Positions 60,667-64,000 of a stretch of DNA of 64,000 nt are shown here, one piece after another (the stretch's first letter is position 1; every line of letters starts with the position of its first letter). This DNA is from Bacillus benzoevorans (GTDB taxonomy: Bacteria > Bacillota > Bacilli > Bacillales > Cytobacillaceae): assembly GCF_014207535.1 (NCBI RefSeq), contig NZ_JACHGK010000015.1, forward strand, positions 22,468 to 86,467, written 5' to 3'. Position numbers and translations under genes: made by a program. Under the pieces are notes generated by a model. That model was not told the DNA's origin. It ran no database searches and saw only the letters and a program-made list of their open reading frames with translations.

Positions 60667-61260
60667 TCAAACTTTCAGGTTTCTAAAATATTTATCTCTG
60701 TCATCATCTGTAATGGCTTTGAGTACCCTGCAGGGATTGCCCGCTGCTACTACATTTGACGGAATATCCTTCGTTACAACACTGCCGGAACCAATGACAA
60801 CATTACTGCCAATAGTAATCCCCGGATTGACAATCACACCGCCGCCAAGCCAAACATTATCTCCAATGGTAATCGGAAAGGCATACTCAATTCCCTTGTT
60901 CCGTGGTTCATAATGAATTGGATGCCCTGCCGTATAAAGACCGACATTCGGCGCGAGCAGAACATTATCTCCAATCGTTACCGGAGCACAGTCTAAAACA
61001 GTACAGTTATAATTCGCATAAAAATTCTCGCCTATCGATATGTTATACCCATAGTCACAACGAAAAGGCGGTTCAATATAGAATAGCTTCGGCACCCTTC
61101 CCAGCAAATTTTCAAGTAATTTATTGCGTTTTTCAACTTCACCCGGATTTAAGGAGTTGAATTCAAATAATACTTCTTTTGCATACTGGCGCTCCTTAAA
61201 AAGCTCTTCATCAAAGGCGAGATAGGGCTGTCCGCTCAGCATCTTTTCCTTTTCAATCAT
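60667..61260 (-). CDS. maa: Maltose/galactoside O-acetyltransferase family protein
   Basis: A 197-residue left-handed beta-helix (hexapeptide repeat) acetyltransferase that transfers acetyl from acetyl-CoA to sugars. The N-terminal Maa domain (EKEKMLSGQPYLAFDEELFKER, about 3-24) is followed by repeats from FRCDYGYNISIGENFYANYNC. The catalytic His is in LYTAGHPIHYEPRN and the CoA-binding end is GAGNP-like (VAAGNPCRVLKAI). ATG 61260 follows GGAAGG. It is a single gene. Confidence 0.9.
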   Translation of the reverse strand: MIEKEKMLSGQPYLAFDEELFKERQYAKEVLFEFNSLNPGEVEKRNKLLENLLGRVPKLFYIEPPFRCDYGYNISIGENFYANYNCTVLDCAPVTIGDNVLLAPNVGLYTAGHPIHYEPRNKGIEYAFPITIGDNVWLGGGVIVNPGITIGSNVVIGSGSVVTKDIPSNVVAAGNPCRVLKAITDDDRDKYFRNLKV

Positions 61261-61398
61261 CAAGCAAAACCTTCCTTCAGCATTTTTCTATCAATAATAT
61301 ATTGTGTGTTTTTTTCTGAAGGATATTTACAAAAATAAGTAACGCTATGTTTAGGCACCAGCATCCCCAATTGTATGTATACTGAACTTGCTGCATGT

Positions 61399-61689
61399 TT
61401 AATCACTCATATTAAAAAGCCATTCGCGTACCTTCTCTTTTGCATAATACGTCTTCCCGTTTATCGAAATATGAGGAATATCCGAATGCGCTTTCATTAA
61501 TTCCCTCACATCTTCCTTTGTAATGCCTAAATATTGATGCAACTCGTTTGCCTTTATTAATTCCTGTTCATCATTTTCTAATGATTCAAATTCGTTTTTA
61601 GAGCCTGGATTTTTTATATTCTTAAAAAAACCCTCACAAAGAAAATAAACTGCCACAGCAAGTCCAATTCCTATTGTCAAGAACCCCAT
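61399..61689 (-). CDS. Membrane-anchored helix-turn-helix/excisionase-like small protein
   Basis: A 96-residue protein. An N-terminal membrane span (FLTIGIGLAVAVYFLCEGFF, about 2-21) and an acidic linker are followed by a MerR/excisionase-like wHTH unit: KANELHQYLGITKEDVRELMKAHSDIPHISINGKTYYAKEKVREWLF (about 47-93). AAAGGAGG lies 6 bases before ATG 61689. A DNA-binding-type fold tied to the membrane is unusual at this size; it may be a protein-interaction version of the fold. Function unknown. Confidence 0.7.
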   Translation of the reverse strand: MGFLTIGIGLAVAVYFLCEGFFKNIKNPGSKNEFESLENDEQELIKANELHQYLGITKEDVRELMKAHSDIPHISINGKTYYAKEKVREWLFNMSD

Positions 61690-61803
61690 TTTCAACCTCC
61701 TTTAATATAAAAATCAGTTCACTAATTATATACGAATGATAAATGGCTTTGGTCTCACTTTTTTCAATTTATTTCGATAATTAAAGTGACTATCCTGCAA
61801 ACG

Positions 61804-61838
61804 CAAAAAAGTGCCCGAACTTTCATCAGGCACTTTAG
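61804..61838 (-). terminator. Terminator after the DUF2892 gene
   Basis: AAGTGCC and GGCACTT pair, with TTTTTT following on the minus strand. Confidence 0.75.
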
Positions 61839-61850
61839 CAAACGATTGTA

Positions 61851-62048
61851 TTAGTGTTTTCTACATGTATTGACTTTAAAGATTGGATATAAAGGACAAA
61901 ATTTAATAATTGCTGTAAGCAGTAAGACAATACCAAGCAGACTGATATATTTCATTCCTCCATCCAGAATGAAATATAAGGATAATAACACAAACCCCAA
62001 GATAACTCTAATGATTCGATCGACTGTTCCAACATTGGCTTTCACCAT
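61851..62048 (-). CDS. DUF2892 (YgaP-like transmembrane domain) protein
   Basis: A 65-residue, two-span protein with the DUF2892 pattern: NVGTVDRIIRVILGFVLLSLYF, then YISLLGIVLLLTAIIKFCPLYPIFKVNTC, including the conserved CPLY. In other bacteria this domain is fused to rhodanese or sits beside Crp/Fnr regulators and sulfur or anaerobic genes, as here. GGAAAGGAG precedes the ATG. Confidence 0.87.
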   Translation of the reverse strand: MVKANVGTVDRIIRVILGFVLLSLYFILDGGMKYISLLGIVLLLTAIIKFCPLYPIFKVNTCRKH

Positions 62049-62122
62049 CGCCAGCTCCTTTCCCCTTTATAATAATGGTAACGTTTACACCCTTATCATA
62101 AGCAAAGCCGGCTGCATTTTCA

Positions 62123-62135
62123 GTGACTAAGTCAC
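62123..62135. promoter_or_regulatory. GTGAC-TAA-GTCAC dyad near the Crp/Fnr gene
   Basis: A perfect 5-bp dyad lies about 80 bases upstream of the DUF2892 gene and overlaps the Crp/Fnr gene's stop. The half-sites are Crp-like, but the spacing is one base short of the usual GTGA-N6-TCAC. Confidence 0.3.
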
Positions 62136-62806
62136 ATATCATCTCTATATTCTGATAATTTTTCTTCTAATTTAATACGGTCCATGACTTTAATTTTCCC
62201 TCGCAGCAGATGAATGGTCCCGTCTTTTTCCAGTCCCTTAAGATTGCGGCTGATAACCTCTCGAGCCGTGCCAAGCTGAACAGCCAATGCCTCATGTGTC
62301 ATTTTAATCGTATCTCCGTTATCCCGCGTATTTTTCAGCAAGTACTCTATTACTCTTTCATCTATTTTATGAAAAATAATTTCATCAACCAGCATCATGA
62401 CATCCAGCAGCCGGCTGGATAATAATTTAAACACGAACTGCTGCAAACCAATATTAATCGACATCATTGATTTAAACTGTGGTGATGTTAAAAAAATAGC
62501 CTCAGTATCTTCCTCCGCCATAGCCGTTGCCGGGTAAGACAACGAAGAAAGGATACTGGAAATCGTAAGAATACATGAATCTCCGCGGGTAATTCGGTAT
62601 AAAATAATTTCCCTGCCATTTTTCCCAACTTTCGATACACGGATGGAACCATTCAAAATAAATGCCACACCGCTGCACTCGTCCCCTTCATCAAAGATAA
62701 CAGTACCTTTTGGAATCCTCTTCTTCACTAATCCACCCGACTCCATATGCTTGTCAGCGAAAAATCCAAAAACATCTTCTGAATGATGTGATGTGAATAT
62801 TCCCAT
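62132..62806 (-). CDS. Crp/Fnr family transcriptional regulator
   Basis: A 224-residue regulator. A cyclic-nucleotide-binding-like sensor domain (about 20-125: GTVIFDEGDECSGVAFILNGSIRVSKVG) is followed by a long dimer helix and a C-terminal winged helix (about 150-215: MTHEALAVQLGTAREVISRNLKGLEKDGTIHL). The cysteine clusters of E. coli FNR or B. subtilis Fnr are missing; only isolated Cys near residues 43 and 78 are seen, so it does not look like an Fe-S oxygen sensor. It may act on the DUF2892 gene downstream. AAGGAAGGG precedes the ATG. Confidence 0.88.
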   Translation of the reverse strand: MGIFTSHHSEDVFGFFADKHMESGGLVKKRIPKGTVIFDEGDECSGVAFILNGSIRVSKVGKNGREIILYRITRGDSCILTISSILSSLSYPATAMAEEDTEAIFLTSPQFKSMMSINIGLQQFVFKLLSSRLLDVMMLVDEIIFHKIDERVIEYLLKNTRDNGDTIKMTHEALAVQLGTAREVISRNLKGLEKDGTIHLLRGKIKVMDRIKLEEKLSEYRDDM

Positions 62807-62884
62807 TTGTATCCCTTCCTTTTAAAAAACAAGCTCCCTTAAACCATCATACACCATACCAACTTGATAAAATCCATTTACATA

Positions 62885-62924
62885 GAAAAAAACCCTCTAA
62901 TTCTATTTTTATAGATTTAGAAGG
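62885..62924 (-). terminator. Terminator of the tRNA cluster
   Basis: On the minus strand CCTTCTAAATCTA pairs with TAGAATTAGAGGG (one mismatch, one G-U), followed by seven T. Confidence 0.8.
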
Positions 62925-63033
62925 TAATATGACTGCTAAGATTAAGTTGCCGCTCCAATGAGCAGTAGAAAATCCTACGATATGTATAGAAAAAATTCTT
63001 ATCATGCAATTATGTATTTCACTATAAAAGAAA

Positions 63034-63108
63034 TGGCTCCGCAGGTAGGATTCGAACCTACGACCGTTCGGTTAACAGCCGAATGCTCTACCACTGAGCT
63101 ACTGCGGA
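63034..63108 (-). tRNA. tRNA-Asn (GTT)
   Basis: Full cloverleaf on the minus strand beginning TCCGCAGTAGCTCAG, anticodon GTT in loop CTGTTAA, TTCGAAT T-loop; the CCA end is encoded. Confidence 0.95.
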
Positions 63109-63177
63109 AAATAAAATGGTATTTACCAATATATATTGCACTAAATAGAATAGTAATCTGTGCAACAAAATATCATA

Positions 63178-63254
<77 letters not shown>

Positions 63255-63262
63255 ATATTATA

Positions 63263-63336
63263 TGGAGCGGGTGATGGGAATCGAACCCACGACAACAGCT
63301 TGGAAGGCTGTAGTTTTACCACTAAACTACACCCGC
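63263..63336 (-). tRNA. tRNA-Gly (TCC)
   Basis: Begins GCGGGTGTAGTTTAGT, anticodon TCC in loop CTTCCAA; CCA encoded. Confidence 0.95.
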
Positions 63337-63363
63337 AAATGATGAATTTAGTACTCTGACGAA

Positions 63364-63445
63364 TACCGGTGGTCGGGGTCGAACCGACACTCCAAAAGGA
63401 ACACGATTTTGAGTCGTGCGCGTCTGCCAATTCCGCCACACCGGC
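63364..63445 (-). tRNA. tRNA-Leu (CAA)
   Basis: Begins GCCGGTGTGGCGGAATT with a class II long variable arm, anticodon CAA in loop CTCAAAA; CCA not encoded. Confidence 0.95.
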
Positions 63446-63452
63446 TAAACAT

Positions 63453-63527
63453 TGGAGGCGGCAACCGGATTCGAACCGGTGGATAAAGGTTTTGCAGACC
63501 TTGGCCTTACCACTTGGCTATGCCGCC
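63453..63527 (-). tRNA. tRNA-Cys (GCA)
   Basis: Begins GGCGGCATAGCCAAGT, anticodon GCA in loop CTGCAAA; CCA encoded. Confidence 0.95.
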
Positions 63528-63531
63528 ATAA

Positions 63532-63603
63532 CTGGGCTAGAAGGACTCGAACCTTCGAATGACGGAATCAAAATCCGTTGCCTTACCGCTTGGCTATAGC
63601 CCA
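63532..63603 (-). tRNA. tRNA-Gln (TTG)
   Basis: Begins TGGGCTATAGCCAAGC, anticodon TTG in loop TTTTGAT; CCA not encoded. Confidence 0.95.
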
Positions 63604-63618
63604 ACAATAGAAATAAAA

Positions 63619-63695
63619 TGGGGCGGCTGATGGGGATCGAACCCACGAATGTCGGAACCACAATCCGATGTGTTAACCACTTCACCACAGCCGCC
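63619..63695 (-). tRNA. tRNA-His (GTG)
   Basis: Includes the extra 5' G (position -1) opposite C73; anticodon GTG in loop TTGTGGT; CCA encoded. Confidence 0.95.
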
Positions 63696-63708
63696 ATAAT
63701 ACTACAAA

Positions 63709-63779
63709 CAGGGGTAGTAGGAATTGAACCCACACCGAAGGTTTTGGAGACCTTTGTTCTACCTTTAAACTATACCCCT
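63709..63779 (-). tRNA. tRNA-Trp (CCA)
   Basis: Begins AGGGGTATAGTTTAAA, anticodon CCA in loop CTCCAAA; 3' CCA not encoded. Confidence 0.95.
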
Positions 63780-63782
63780 AAA

Positions 63783-63866
63783 TGGTGGAGGGGGACGGAT
63801 TCGAACCGCCGAACCCAAAGGAACGGATTTACAGTCCGTCGCGTTTAGCCACTTCGCTACCCCTCC
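63783..63866 (-). tRNA. tRNA-Tyr (GTA)
   Basis: Begins GGAGGGGTAGCGAAGT with a long variable arm, anticodon GTA in loop CTGTAAA; CCA encoded. Confidence 0.95.
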
Positions 63867-63902
63867 ATGTACCCTATTTCTAATAAGGGTATACACATAA
63901 AA

Positions 63903-63978
63903 TGGTGGCTCAGGACGGAATCGAACCGCCGACACATGGATTTTCAGTCCATTGCTCTACCGACTGAGCTACTGAGCC
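63903..63978 (-). tRNA. tRNA-Phe (GAA)
   Basis: Begins GGCTCAGTAGCTCAGT, anticodon GAA in loop CTGAAAA; CCA encoded. It is the most upstream tRNA visible; the cluster probably continues beyond the window. Confidence 0.95.
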
Positions 63979-64000
63979 GTATTAAATTAAGAACCCTACA

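Overview
The window looks like a chromosomal segment of a Bacillaceae species (Bacillus/Neobacillus type). It is AT-rich with strong AGGAGG ribosome sites and frequent TTG/GTG starts. It carries a sigY-yxlCDEFG operon, qoxA, ilvD, pdxST with a MocR-type regulator, a Spo0E-like phosphatase and a Bacillus-style tRNA cluster. All identities come from reading the translations; no database search was possible.

Layout. 0-9 kb: start of a quinol oxidase operon (qoxA, leftward), a SulP anion transporter with an ArsR regulator, an AIM24-type protein, an MFS/oxidoreductase pair, and purine salvage (guaD, ade). 9.7-13.5 kb: two paralogous secreted S-layer-homology proteins with Gly/Leu-rich C-terminal regions. 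13.6-24.5 kb: Spo0E-like protein, ilvD, WrbA-like flavoprotein, SGNH hydrolase plus ABC exporter, an HPr paralogue, DedA, UppP, and a DUF1858-DUF438 (hemerythrin/PAS) operon behind a Crp/Fnr-type site and a Fur-like operator.

25-37 kb is the most interesting region. An Ftr1-type iron permease, two exported helical proteins, a multicopper oxidase lipoprotein and a DoxX protein each lie behind, or next to, near-perfect Fur boxes placed on sigma-A promoters. Embedded among them is a tightly overlapping four-gene operon (sugar epimerase, flippase-like protein, membrane phosphodiesterase/phosphotransferase, family 2 glycosyltransferase), with a GT-C-like membrane enzyme downstream. It reads as an oxidase/permease iron uptake system coupled to envelope glycolipid synthesis.

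37-46 kb: NSS transporter, then a leftward unit of RAYT (REP-associated tyrosine transposase), comM broken by an in-frame stop, and a divergent DprA. Four copies (one partial) of a compound palindromic repeat, plus one degenerate relative, are scattered from 19.9 to 45.1 kb and are probably the RAYT's REP elements. pdxR and pdxST follow. 46-59 kb is rich in exporters: TetR-controlled MMPL pump, an MFS pump with a possible leader-peptide attenuator, DHA2 pump, YxlFG and a NorA-like MFS. 59-62.8 kb holds small envelope proteins, an acetyltransferase and a Crp/Fnr regulator. The window ends in ten leftward tRNA genes (transcribed Phe-Tyr-Trp-His-Gln-Cys-Leu-Gly-Ile-Asn) followed by a terminator.
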